Origin: Pseudomonadota bacterium
Lineage (GTDB): Bacteria; Pseudomonadota; Alphaproteobacteria; Rhizobiales; Hyphomicrobiaceae
Assembly: GCA_021813195.1 (NCBI GenBank)
Contig: JAKALI010000177.1
Coordinates: forward strand, 1 to 7,636
Length of the DNA stretch: 7,636 nucleotides
Direction: 5' to 3'
Part shown: positions 1-7,015 of the stretch, one piece after another
How the letters are laid out: each line of letters begins with the position of its first letter
Numbering within the stretch: position 1 is the stretch's first letter
Notes under the pieces: generated by a model
Told to the model about the DNA's origin: nothing
Seen by the model: only the letters and a program-made list of their open reading frames with translations
Databases searched by the model: none
Made by a program: the position numbers and the translations under genes

Positions 1-382
1 CGCGGAAATAACTCTGGCCGAAATTGAAGGTCAGATAATTACCCATCATCAAGAGGAAGCGTTCATGCGCCGGCTTATCGAAGCCAAACTGCTTCTCGAG
101 CGACTTGATGAACTCGGGGTCCAGTCCTTGCGCGCCACGGTAGGCCGAACTGCCTGAATCTGCGCTTGCCGGTCCGGTCTGGGCCGCAGCACCTCCTCCG
201 CTCAGTTCCCCACCGCCGCCGCCAAACCGATCCGTTGCCCCGACGCCGCTACCCGTGAGCTGCGCAATAACCCGCTCGACGGGTCCGCCAGGTGCAAATT
301 GGATGATGACGAAACTGATCAGCATGATCCCGAACAAGGTCGGGAAGATCAGCAGCAGTCGCTTCAGCAGATAAGCGCCCAT
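1..382 (-). CDS. yejB: YejB-type peptide ABC transporter permease, N-terminal 127 residues (gene runs off the left edge)
   Basis: This encodes an inner-membrane permease subunit of a YejABEF-type peptide importer (binding-protein-dependent transport family, DppB/OppB-like). The ATG is at 382-380, the frame stays open to the edge and the C-terminal part is missing. The protein begins MGAYLLKRLLLIFPTLFGI, very close to the remembered start of E. coli YejB, and continues with a first membrane helix at about residues 8-29 and the motif QFAPGGPVE (28-36). A periplasmic loop rich in Gly, Ser and Ala (about 44-80) is followed by YRGAQGLDPE (81-90), FGFDKPAHERF (99-109) and an NFGQSYFR end, all Yej-like. 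The start lies 18 bases after the stop of the second yejA copy; a possible Shine-Dalgarno, CGGAA, sits 6 bases before the ATG. yejE and yejF would be expected further left. The transmembrane permease core itself is not in view. Confidence 0.93.
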   Translation of the reverse strand, partial: MGAYLLKRLLLIFPTLFGIMLISFVIIQFAPGGPVERVIAQLTGSGVGATDRFGGGGGELSGGGAAAQTGPASADSGSSAYRGAQGLDPEFIKSLEKQFGFDKPAHERFLLMMGNYLTFNFGQSYFR

Positions 383-400
383 AATCGGTTCCGCCCCCCA

Positions 401-2278
401 TCACCTGGCGCTCAGCTTGGCAGCTTTTTCGCCGTCGTACCACCATGTGTGCAGAGCGCCGCGTTCATACTTGGGCTTGACCCCAGGACGGCCGAAGCGG
501 TCCCAGAACGCCAGGTTATGCGTTGCTTTATACCAATGTGGCACCCAATAATGCCCAGCCCTCAGCACACGGTCGAGCGCGCGCGTCGCGGTAACGAGCT
601 CAGCGCGCGAGGTCGCTGCCATCACACGTTCGGCAAGCGCATCGACGACGGGATCGGCAATCCCCGCCAGATTGAAACTGCCATCCGTACGTGCGGCCTC
701 CGAGCCGAAGAAATTCTTGATCTCCACACCCGGCGTCAGTCGCAACGAATAGCGCTGCACCGTGATATCAAAATCAAATAATTTCATACGCTGCTCGTAT
801 TGTGCCGGATCCACCCGCCTCAGGGTGGCGTCGATTCCGATGCTGCGCAAGTTCTTGATATAGGGTCCAATGATGCGCTCAAAACCGGCTTCGTGGATGA
901 GGATTTCGGGAGACAGCCGCTCGCCGCGCTCATTCTTAACCAGACGATCCCTGCCATCGAGCACCCAGCCGGCCTCCTTCAGGAGTTGCGATGCCCTGCG
1001 CAGATTTTCGCGCGGCAGCCCAGAACCATCGGTGATCGGCGGTACATACGGCTCGCCGAAGACTTCCGCCGGCAGGCGATCGCGGAATGGTTCGAGAAGG
1101 ACGAGTTCATCTGGCGTCGGTAAGCCGGTCGCCTTCATGTCTGAGTTTTCGAAGAAGCTCGCCGTGCGCGTATAGAGGCCGAAGAACAGATTGCGGTTGC
1201 TCCACTCGAAATCAAAGGCCAGATCGAGCGCTTGGCGTACGCGCGTGTCTTTCAGAGGCTCGCGGCGCGTATTAATGAAAAACCCTTGCGCACCGGACGG
1301 CGTCTCATCCGGGATGGTGAGCCGCACGACGCGGCCGTCCTTCACGACGGGTTTGTCGTACCCCGTCGCCCAATCCTTGGACGTAAATTCTTCACGAAAG
1401 TCGATCGTGCCCGCAAGCAGCGCCTCCAACTCCAGCGTGCGATCGCGGAAATAGTCGTAGCGAACCTCGGCAAAATTGAACCGGCCACGATTGACTGGCA
1501 GATCCTTCGCCCAATAGTCGTCGCGCAACTCGTACCGGACGAACTTGCCTTGAGAAAACGACGCAATACGATAGGGGCCGGAACCCAGCGGTGGTTCGAG
1601 CGTTGTCTGATCGAAGGGACGCGTATCGTAGAAGGCCTTAGGCAGGACGGGCAATTGCGCAACCTCGATGGGCAGAGAGCGCACGAGATCGCCGCTGAAA
1701 CTGTAACGCACCGTGTGGTCGTCCAAGGCCTCAGCACGCTCGACGTCACGCAGCGACAAACGATACGAGGGGTGGCCCTTGGTCTTGAGCGCCTCGAGCG
1801 TGAAGACGGCATCGTGGGCTGTCACGGGTGAACCGTCGGCAAATTTCGCCTCCGGCCGCAGGCGATACGTCACCGACCGCTTGTCGGCGGCGACGTCCGC
1901 GGATCTTGCGATGAGGCCATAGACGGCATCCGGTTCATCGAACGCGCGCACCATGAGAGTGTCGTAGAGGAGTTCCAGCCCTTGCGCGCGATCGCCCTTC
2001 AAAATGAAGTCATTGAAACTGTCGAAGGTCGTGCGGCCTGCCGATCCGATTTGCGCGACCCTGCCCCCCTTGGGCGCATCGGGGTTCACGTAGTCGAAGT
2101 GCTGGAAATCCGGCGGGTACTTAAGGTCGCCGAAAATCGACAGTCCGTGGCGCTCTTGTGCCAGGGCCGGCGCGAGCACTATGGCAAGGCCAAAACCGAG
2201 ACCAAGTAAGCCGCTCACAGCGGCTGGCATCCGGGCGCGAACCGTCGCGAAAGCCAGCATCGCCATGTCTCTCGTCAT
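401..2278 (-). CDS. yejA: YejA-like periplasmic peptide-binding protein, second of two tandem copies
   Basis: A 625-residue extracellular solute-binding protein of family 5 (SBP_bac_5, peptide/oligopeptide binding), near the usual YejA length of about 600. It should act in the periplasm, handing peptides to the YejB/YejE permease. A signal peptide is visible: basic start, hydrophobic stretch at about 20-36 and an ALA cleavage site at 38-40. Family landmarks are FDYVNPDAPKGG (61-72), the domain motif LEPPLGSGPY (227-236), FINTRREPLKDTRVRQA (334-350) and a C-terminal WWYDGEKAAKL. The ATG at 2278 shares its A with the stop of the upstream copy (TGATG), and GAGG lies 6 bases before it, so translation is probably coupled; Met5 is a possible alternative start. 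It is clearly homologous to copy 1 but well diverged, for example SLRLTPGVEIKNFFGSEAA here against SHSPGNEQRDFWGSEAA there. The exact ligand cannot be read from the sequence. Confidence 0.93.
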   Translation of the reverse strand: MTRDMAMLAFATVRARMPAAVSGLLGLGFGLAIVLAPALAQERHGLSIFGDLKYPPDFQHFDYVNPDAPKGGRVAQIGSAGRTTFDSFNDFILKGDRAQGLELLYDTLMVRAFDEPDAVYGLIARSADVAADKRSVTYRLRPEAKFADGSPVTAHDAVFTLEALKTKGHPSYRLSLRDVERAEALDDHTVRYSFSGDLVRSLPIEVAQLPVLPKAFYDTRPFDQTTLEPPLGSGPYRIASFSQGKFVRYELRDDYWAKDLPVNRGRFNFAEVRYDYFRDRTLELEALLAGTIDFREEFTSKDWATGYDKPVVKDGRVVRLTIPDETPSGAQGFFINTRREPLKDTRVRQALDLAFDFEWSNRNLFFGLYTRTASFFENSDMKATGLPTPDELVLLEPFRDRLPAEVFGEPYVPPITDGSGLPRENLRRASQLLKEAGWVLDGRDRLVKNERGERLSPEILIHEAGFERIIGPYIKNLRSIGIDATLRRVDPAQYEQRMKLFDFDITVQRYSLRLTPGVEIKNFFGSEAARTDGSFNLAGIADPVVDALAERVMAATSRAELVTATRALDRVLRAGHYWVPHWYKATHNLAFWDRFGRPGVKPKYERGALHTWWYDGEKAAKLSAR

Positions 2279-4155
2279 CAGCGGCCTCGCGCGGCGCGAA
2301 GCGCCGTAAGCTTAGCGGGATCGATCCACCAAGCGCTGACGTATGCTGGATTTTGGGACGGTAGCACCTCCGGCCGGCCAAAAATGTCCCAGGTCGCAAC
2401 GCGGTCGTAGGGGTAGTGCCATTGCGGTACGACGTAAAAATTCCACAGCAGCGCCCGATCGAGTGCGCGGGTGGCCGCCACGAGATCGGCGCGGTCTTTG
2501 GCAAACACGACCTTGTCGACGAGCTTGTCGATGGCTGCATTCTTAATGCCGATCGTATTGCGGCTGCCCTCGCGATCGGCCGCCTCAGACCCCCAGAAAT
2601 CCCGCTGCTCATTGCCCGGGGAGTGAGACTGGCCAAAGCCATCGACAATGATGTCGAAATCGCGGCTGTCTTCGCGACGCTTATATTGCGAACTGTCGAC
2701 GATCCGCACGGTGGCATTGATGCCGAGCTTCTTCAAATTTTCCACATAGGGCAGGACAACACGCTCAAATTCCGGCTGAACGAGCAAGATCTCGGCTTTG
2801 AGCTCTTCTCCAGCAGCGTTGCGACGCTGTCCACGCTCGACTTTGAACCCGGCCTCATCCAATAGCCGCGTCGCTTCGCGCATGTTGGTGCGAAAATCGG
2901 CATCGGTTTCGTTCACGGGACTTTTCCACGGCGTGGTGAAGACTTCTGGCGGCAAATCCGCCCGCACCTCGTTGAGAATTTCCAATTCACGGCCCTCCGG
3001 AAGGCCTGTTGCAGCCAACTCGGAATTACCGAAAAAGCTCTGTGCGCGCACGTACTGCCCGTAGAAAATCGAGCGATTGAGAGCTTCAAAATTGAAGGCG
3101 AGCGCGAATGCCTTTCTGACGCGGATGTCGTCAAACGGCTTGCGGCGGATGTTGAAGGCAAAGGCTTGCATCGGCGCCACGCGCTTGTGCGCTAAAGCCT
3201 CCTTCTTCACTTGCCCGCTGCGCACGGCAGGAAATTCATACTGTGTCGCCCAGGCACTTGCAGTGCTTTCGGCCCAGAAATCGATCGTGCCAGATTTGAA
3301 CGCCTCGAATGCGGGCGTGCGGTCCTTGAAATAAATGTAGGAGATTTCATCGAAATTATAGAGACCGCGCGCAACGGCCAGATCCTTGGCCCACCAATCG
3401 GCGACGCGTTCATAGACGATGCGGCGGCCGGCATCGACGGACTTGATTTTATAGGGCCCGGAACCGAGCGGCGGTTCGAGAGCCGTCTTAGCGAGATCGC
3501 GCGGTTCGCCTTTTTCGTCCTTGCCCTCCCAATAGTGCTTGGGCACGACAGAGAGCTGACCAACGATCAACGGCAACTCACGATTGCCTTTGGTGTCGAA
3601 TGTGAACGTCACCTCATGCTCGCCGGTCTTTTCGGCTTTGACGACATTTTTGTAGTAGAAAGCCATGCGCGGGTCGCTCGCCTTCATCTTCTCCATCGAG
3701 AAGACGACATCGTCCGGCGTAATCGGCTTGCCATCGTGAAAGCGGGCTTCGGGTCTCAGCCCAAAGGTCACCGAGGAGAAGTCGTCGGGATAAGAAATCC
3801 AGGCGGCGATCAAACCATATTCCGCTGATGGCTCGTCGGGCGAGGAAAACAACAGCGTGTCGAAGACATTACCCAGTCCAGACGCCGGCTGCCCGCGTAC
3901 CGTGAAGGGGTTGAGACTGTCGAACGTGCCGATGGCCGACAGGCGAAGTGCGCCCCCCTTAGGCGCATCGGGATTGACCCACTCGAAATGTTTGTAATCC
4001 GCGGGCAGGCGGGGTTCGCCGAGCAAGGAAACAGCGTGACGGCGGACCGGATCCGCGGCGGTCTTAGTCTGGGCTTCCTCGGCGTGGGCGACGGGCACGG
4101 TTAGCCCAAGAATGATGGCCGTCCAAGCTCCTGCAATGATCCGGGCGAAGTTCAT
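2278..4155 (-). CDS. yejA: YejA-like periplasmic peptide-binding protein, first of two tandem copies
   Basis: A 625-residue family 5 solute-binding protein, the first gene of the visible yej operon. The signal peptide has Arg5, a hydrophobic core at about 6-22 and an AHA cleavage site at 23-25, giving a soluble periplasmic protein; no lipobox cysteine is seen. Landmarks are HFEWVNPDAPKGG (56-68), LRPEARFHDGKPITPDDVVF (133-152), LEPPLGSGPY (226-235) and FNIRRKPFDDIRVRKA (334-349). The ATG at 4155-4153 is preceded by GGAGG (4171-4167) at a somewhat long spacing of 11 bases, and the signal peptide supports this start. The next gene overlaps its stop by one base. Known YejABEF systems import peptides, including peptide antibiotics such as microcin C in E. 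coli. A yejA pair at the head of the operon is, to my knowledge, also found in Brucella. Which peptides this copy binds is unknown. Confidence 0.93.
   Translation of the reverse strand: MNFARIIAGAWTAIILGLTVPVAHAEEAQTKTAADPVRRHAVSLLGEPRLPADYKHFEWVNPDAPKGGALRLSAIGTFDSLNPFTVRGQPASGLGNVFDTLLFSSPDEPSAEYGLIAAWISYPDDFSSVTFGLRPEARFHDGKPITPDDVVFSMEKMKASDPRMAFYYKNVVKAEKTGEHEVTFTFDTKGNRELPLIVGQLSVVPKHYWEGKDEKGEPRDLAKTALEPPLGSGPYKIKSVDAGRRIVYERVADWWAKDLAVARGLYNFDEISYIYFKDRTPAFEAFKSGTIDFWAESTASAWATQYEFPAVRSGQVKKEALAHKRVAPMQAFAFNIRRKPFDDIRVRKAFALAFNFEALNRSIFYGQYVRAQSFFGNSELAATGLPEGRELEILNEVRADLPPEVFTTPWKSPVNETDADFRTNMREATRLLDEAGFKVERGQRRNAAGEELKAEILLVQPEFERVVLPYVENLKKLGINATVRIVDSSQYKRREDSRDFDIIVDGFGQSHSPGNEQRDFWGSEAADREGSRNTIGIKNAAIDKLVDKVVFAKDRADLVAATRALDRALLWNFYVVPQWHYPYDRVATWDIFGRPEVLPSQNPAYVSAWWIDPAKLTALRAARGR
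2292..2306 (-). promoter_or_regulatory. GC-rich hairpin just before the ribosome-binding site of the second yejA copy
   Basis: On the minus strand CGGCGC-TTC-GCGCCG forms a perfect 6-base-pair stem with a UUC triloop. It lies inside the last codons of yejA copy 1, three bases before the GAGG (2288-2285) that serves the ATG at 2278. In RNA it would be short but stable. It may shape mRNA decay or the relative output of the two binding proteins. It could also be a chance product of Arg/Ala codons in GC-rich DNA. Confidence 0.3.
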
Positions 4156-4166
4156 CGGTCAGTCTG

Positions 4167-4171
4167 CCTCC
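4167..4171 (-). promoter_or_regulatory. Shine-Dalgarno of the first yejA copy
   Basis: The minus strand reads GGAGG here, 11 bases before the ATG at 4155. It is the best ribosome-binding match in the leader and supports the chosen start, though the spacing is at the long end of normal. Confidence 0.6.
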
Positions 4172-4271
4172 ACTTCTGGTCTCGACACGGACCCGCGCGT
4201 CGCCAGCGCTCACACGCATCATCGGAACGACCACTTAGCACGGTCTGGTTTGCCGCCATCGTGGAGAGGCG

Positions 4272-4293
4272 CTTAACTTTTCTTAATGCTTTT
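4272..4293. promoter_or_regulatory. A/T-rich near-direct repeat in the leader of the yej operon
   Basis: In otherwise GC-rich surroundings the plus strand carries two adjacent copies of CTTAA followed by TTTT, spaced by C in one and TGC in the other. On the minus strand, the direction of yejA, this gives A-tracts about 117-138 bases before the start codon. Such a patch could be an upstream promoter element or a regulator site. No well-formed -35/-10 pair could be placed beside it, so the yej promoter itself remains unassigned. Confidence 0.25.
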
Positions 4294-4326
4294 CGATCTG
4301 GGACCATCTCCCGCACGATAACCAAC

Positions 4327-4356
4327 GGCCCGGCTCTCGCAAGGCGAGGCCGGGCC
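4327..4356 (-). terminator. Hairpin terminator downstream of cycM
   Basis: GGCCCGGC (4327-4334) and CTCGC (4336-4340) pair with GCGAGGCCGGGCC (4344-4356), giving a 13-base-pair GC-rich stem with one bulged T (4335) and a loop of three bases. It begins 33 bases beyond the cycM stop and lies before the yejA leader, so it sits where a terminator separating the two co-directional units is expected. The tail on the minus strand (GTTGGTTATCG) is only weakly T-rich, so termination may be partial or the hairpin may mainly protect the 3' end. Confidence 0.65.
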
Positions 4357-4389
4357 ACCGGATGCATCGAGCCGCTCTGGGGCCCGCGT

Positions 4390-5094
4390 TCAATTGGGCA
4401 GAGGTGCCGGCGAGTCCGCGAGAGTCCGCAAATAGGCAATAAGATTTGCAATCTCGCCCTTATCGTTGATACCAGCGAAGATCATTTTCGTACCAGGAAC
4501 GTAACCCTTCGGCTTGTGGACGAATTCCGCGAGGCTCTCATAGGACCACTCCCCGCCCTTGGCCTTCATGCCGTCGGAGTACTTGCCCTGATAATCGGCC
4601 AGCGACGCCTTTGGCCGCCCGACGATGTTCCACAGATTGGGCGCGACCGTGCTCGGCGCGTCCTTTTTGTTGGCATGACACGTTGCGCACTTGCGGAAAA
4701 CAGCGGCCCCGTCGTCGACGCTGGCGGTCGCGATCATTGCAGCGACAGCCTTGGCATCGAAGCCGCCTGCGGATGGAGCGGGCGCGGGTGAAGCCGGTGC
4801 GGCGGGCGCCTGAGCCGGCGGCGGCGCGGCGGCCGTTTGCCCATTCGCCGCGGCCGGTGCTGGAGCAGCCGGAGCGGCGGGTGCCGGTTGTGGCGACGAG
4901 GATGGTGCAGGTGCGGCCGGGGCTTCAGCCGTTTTCGTGGGTTTCTCAGCAGCTGTGTCTGTGGGCAAGCGATAACCGACGACTTCCTCCCCATGCGGGG
5001 CCAGTCGCTGCTCAATGATGACTTTGGTGCCGAAGATGACCAGCAGCGCAGCAAGCACCGAGCCGGCGATCTTTGTGAATTCGAAGCTGTCCAT
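4390..5094 (-). CDS. cycM: Membrane-anchored c-type cytochrome, CycM-like
   Basis: A 234-residue class I cytochrome c. It starts MDSFEFTKIAGS with one hydrophobic helix at about 10-27 that acts as an uncleaved membrane anchor. A Pro/Ala-rich flexible linker follows (about 52-108), then the haem domain. The haem is bound at CATCH (136-140, His140 as axial ligand), and the second ligand is probably Met204 in GYVPGTKMIFAG (197-208). The typical C-terminal helix IANLIAYLRTL (215-225) is present. In Bradyrhizobium, CycM carries electrons from the bc1 complex to the aa3 cytochrome oxidase on the periplasmic side, and the same role is inferred here. The start at 5094 was chosen because the anchor follows it at once; the frame stays open to 5400, but the extra residues are not cytochrome-like and would cover the kdsB start. 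AAGGG lies 10 bases before the ATG. The gene is divergent from kdsB and followed by a hairpin terminator. Confidence 0.92.
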   Translation of the reverse strand: MDSFEFTKIAGSVLAALLVIFGTKVIIEQRLAPHGEEVVGYRLPTDTAAEKPTKTAEAPAAPAPSSSPQPAPAAPAAPAPAAANGQTAAAPPPAQAPAAPASPAPAPSAGGFDAKAVAAMIATASVDDGAAVFRKCATCHANKKDAPSTVAPNLWNIVGRPKASLADYQGKYSDGMKAKGGEWSYESLAEFVHKPKGYVPGTKMIFAGINDKGEIANLIAYLRTLADSPAPLPN

Positions 5095-5134
5095 ATCTCT
5101 GCGACCCTTGGATGGCGGCCCGATCGTGCGCGTG

Positions 5135-5162
5135 ATGTAGAGGCTTTGACCATGCCTTGCAA
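5135..5162 (-). promoter_or_regulatory. Candidate cycM promoter
   Basis: On the minus strand TTGCAA (5162-5157) is followed after 16 bases by CTACAT (5140-5135). This is a fair match to the alphaproteobacterial housekeeping pattern (TTGAC then CTATAT). It would start transcription about 35 bases before the cycM ATG. The call rests on pattern only. Confidence 0.35.
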
Positions 5163-5175
5163 CGCGACATTCCGC
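5146..5175 (+). promoter_or_regulatory. Weak candidate kdsB promoter
   Basis: TTGACC at 5146-5151 is a good -35 match on the plus strand, but the bases at the right distance (TTCCGC, 5170-5175) make a poor -10 box. The 139-base gap between divergent cycM and kdsB must nevertheless supply a kdsB promoter unless transcription enters from elsewhere. The site overlaps the candidate cycM promoter on the other strand. Confidence 0.2.
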
Positions 5176-5233
5176 TGGTCTAGATCGACACGGTGTCAGC
5201 GTTTCGTTGGCCGCAGCACCACTGCGAGGATGC

Positions 5234-5974
5234 ATGCCACGCACCATTGTCATCATTCCCGCTCGGATGAAGGCCACACGCCTTCCGGACAAGCCGATGG
5301 CCGACATCCACGGCGAGCCGATGATCGTCCACGTGTGGCGGCGCGCTATGGCTGCTGAGGTCGGACGAGTTGTCGTTGCCACAGATTCCGACGTCATCAT
5401 GGAGGCGATCCGTGGGGCGGGCGGAGAGGCCGTGTTGACCCGGGCCGACCATGCCTCAGGCTCCGACCGAATCTACGAGGCCCTCAACCGAATCGATCCG
5501 GATGCCGATGCGGACTTCATCGTCAATCTGCAAGGCGATCTACCCACCCTGGATCCCAAGCTCGTTTGCGCATGCTTGGATCCGCTCAAGGACCGCGGCC
5601 CTGATATTGCAACCGTCGCGGCAGAGATCCGCGAGCCAGCCGAGCGTGATAATCCCAACGTCGTCAAAGTCGTGGGGACGCCCTTGGGTCTTCCCGGCCG
5701 CCTGCGCGCTCTCTATTTCACGCGCGCGACCGCACCGCATGGCGACGGACCGCTCTACCACCACATCGGAATTTACGCCTACCGGCGAACCGCGCTGGAA
5801 CGATTCGTCTCGTTGAAGCCCTCGCCGCTGGAGCTGCGCGAAAGACTGGAACAATTACGCGCGCTGGAGGATGGCATGCGTATCGATGTGGGTATCGTTG
5901 ACACGGTTCCCCTTGGTGTCGATACTCCCGCCGACTTGACGCGCGCGCGTCAGCTACTTGCAAAGAGCAGCTGA
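5234..5974 (+). CDS. kdsB: 3-deoxy-manno-octulosonate cytidylyltransferase (CMP-Kdo synthetase)
   Basis: A cytoplasmic enzyme of 246 residues, the usual length, that activates Kdo with CTP to give CMP-Kdo, the donor for the inner core of lipopolysaccharide. The nucleotide-binding start [19 protein letters not shown] (7-25) is followed by VVATDSD (47-53), the substrate motif [10 protein letters not shown] (75-84), and [11 protein letters not shown] (98-108), whose Asp102 corresponds to the metal-binding Asp. [17 protein letters not shown] (175-191), LEQLRALE (205-212) and GVDTPADL (228-235) complete the family signature. The form closely matches remembered Rhizobium KdsB. The ATG at 5234 is chosen because GAGG (5226-5229) stands four bases before it and the protein then begins [11 protein letters not shown]; a TTG at 5207 would add nine unrelated residues. 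It is divergent from cycM. pheA follows in the same frame after the TGA. Confidence 0.96.
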   Translation: MPRTIVIIPARMKATRLPDKPMADIHGEPMIVHVWRRAMAAEVGRVVVATDSDVIMEAIRGAGGEAVLTRADHASGSDRIYEALNRIDPDADADFIVNLQGDLPTLDPKLVCACLDPLKDRGPDIATVAAEIREPAERDNPNVVKVVGTPLGLPGRLRALYFTRATAPHGDGPLYHHIGIYAYRRTALERFVSLKPSPLELRERLEQLRALEDGMRIDVGIVDTVPLGVDTPADLTRARQLLAKSS

Positions 5975-6112
5975 CGTTGCGTGCTCGTTGCGCTCGAACC
6001 ACTGGAATCGTGGGCGCCGACGGCGATGCCTGCCCCGGTCTTCTCCAGGATTGCCCACGACCTCAACTCCAATCCAGGCCGACACTCGGTCCCACGCTCA
6101 GGGGCACGCGCC
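5975..6112 (+). other. Spacer between kdsB and pheA, possible leader or N-terminal extension of pheA
   Basis: These 138 bases are free of stops in the kdsB/pheA frame. A GTG at 5981 or an ATG at 6026 could in principle start a longer PheA, but neither has a convincing Shine-Dalgarno and the added residues do not look like PheA. I saw no Phe-rich leader peptide and no clear attenuator hairpin. A short near-repeat, CGTTGCG twice with TGCT between (5975-5992), opens the spacer. Confidence 0.5.
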
Positions 6113-7015
6113 ATGCCGACAGCAAAACTCAAGACTGACATTCAGCGCGTCGCCTATCAGGGGGAACCGGGGGCCAATTCGCATTTGGCATGTCGCGAGG
6201 TCTTTCCCCACGCCGAGGCGGTCGCTTTTCCAACCTTTGAAGATACGCTGTCGGCCGTATCGTCCGGCGACGTCGACGTCGCGATGATCCCGATCGAGAA
6301 TTCCGTCGCGGGCCGCGTGGCCGATATCCACCATCTTCTGCCCAATGCCGGCCTCTATATCATCGGGGAGCACTTTCTGCGCGTCCGCCATCAATTGATG
6401 GCCAAGCCCGCCGCGACGCTCGAGACCATCAAAACGGTCATGAGCCACACGCAGGCCCTGGGCCAATGCCGTAAGACGATCCGCAAGCTCGGATTACGAC
6501 CTATTCCGGAGGCCGATACCGCCGGCTCGGCGCGCATGGTGGCTCAGTCCGACGACTTGACCTGCGCGGCAATCGCGTCGTCATTGGCTGCTGAGATCTA
6601 CGGTCTTAAAATCCTGAAATCCGATGTCGAGGACGAAGCCCATAACACGACACGTTTCGTCATCCTCGCCGCCCAGCCCGACGACGCCGAGCCCGAGGAC
6701 GGTCCCATCATCACCACATTTATCTTCCGCGTGCGCAACGTGCCGGCCGCGCTCTACAAGGCGCTCGGCGGGTTTGCCACCAACGGCGTCAACATGACCA
6801 AGCTGGAGAGTTACCAAACTGAGGGCACCTTCAATGCTACCATGTTCTTTGCCGACATCGAGGGACATCCGGCAGAACGCAAAGTTCAACTGGCGCTCGA
6901 AGAACTCTCCTTTTTCTCAACCGAAATTAAGGTGCTCGGCTCCTATCTCGCCAGTCCGTATCGAATCGAGGCTGTCGAACGAGCACGACCCGCCGAAACA
7001 CAATCTGGCCGCTGA
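6113..7015 (+). CDS. pheA: Prephenate dehydratase with C-terminal ACT domain
   Basis: A 300-residue monofunctional enzyme that converts prephenate to phenylpyruvate, the committed step to phenylalanine, in the cytoplasm. No chorismate mutase domain is present. The catalytic domain (about 12-185) shows AYQGEPGANSH (14-24), MIPIENSVAGRV (58-69), SHTQALGQC (111-119) and the HNTTRFVIL block (177-185) with the catalytic-type Thr-Arg-Phe at 180-182. The ACT domain (about 201-281) has VPAALYKALGGF (210-221) and the phenylalanine-binding type motif KLESYQTEGTF (230-240), so feedback inhibition by Phe is likely. The ATG at 6113 is preferred because AGGGG (6100-6104) lies eight bases before it and the family sequence begins soon after; starts at 5981 (GTG) or 6026 would add unrelated residues. 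The gene lies 138 bases after kdsB, and the dehydrogenase gene follows 15 bases after its stop. Confidence 0.95.
   Translation: MPTAKLKTDIQRVAYQGEPGANSHLACREVFPHAEAVAFPTFEDTLSAVSSGDVDVAMIPIENSVAGRVADIHHLLPNAGLYIIGEHFLRVRHQLMAKPAATLETIKTVMSHTQALGQCRKTIRKLGLRPIPEADTAGSARMVAQSDDLTCAAIASSLAAEIYGLKILKSDVEDEAHNTTRFVILAAQPDDAEPEDGPIITTFIFRVRNVPAALYKALGGFATNGVNMTKLESYQTEGTFNATMFFADIEGHPAERKVQLALEELSFFSTEIKVLGSYLASPYRIEAVERARPAETQSGR

Noticed and set aside
131..251. Gly/Ser-rich stretch in YejB as a possible insertion or repeat expansion
   Set aside because: E. coli YejB has a comparable Gly-rich periplasmic loop at the same place, followed by the same YRG-GLDPE motif, so it belongs to the family.
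1232..1831. Open frame of 199 codons on the plus strand inside the second yejA copy
   Set aside because: It is antisense to a clearly recognised binding-protein gene, has no recognisable domain or ribosome-binding site, and is typical of opposite-strand open frames in GC-rich coding DNA.
2121..2717. Open frame of 198 codons on the minus strand across the junction of the two yejA copies
   Set aside because: It runs in another frame through both real genes. Its translation is rich in Arg, Ser and Pro and lacks any domain.
3211..3828. Open frame of 205 codons on the plus strand inside the first yejA copy
   Set aside because: Same situation: antisense to yejA, no family resemblance, and composition explained by the codon bias of the real gene.
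4152..4451. Open frame of 99 codons spanning the cycM-yejA gap on the minus strand
   Set aside because: It overlaps the end of cycM in another frame and runs through the terminator hairpin and the yejA leader. No family features are seen.
5095..5400. Upstream extension of the cytochrome frame by 102 codons
   Set aside because: The extra residues cover the kdsB start and the shared promoter region. They do not look like a signal or cytochrome sequence, whereas the start at 5094 leads straight into the membrane anchor.
5534..5557. KdsB metal-site motif reads QGDLP instead of the QGDEP known from E. coli
   Set aside because: The metal-binding Asp is kept, and QGDLPT is, as I recall, the normal form in Rhizobium-type KdsB, so this is lineage variation and not a defect.
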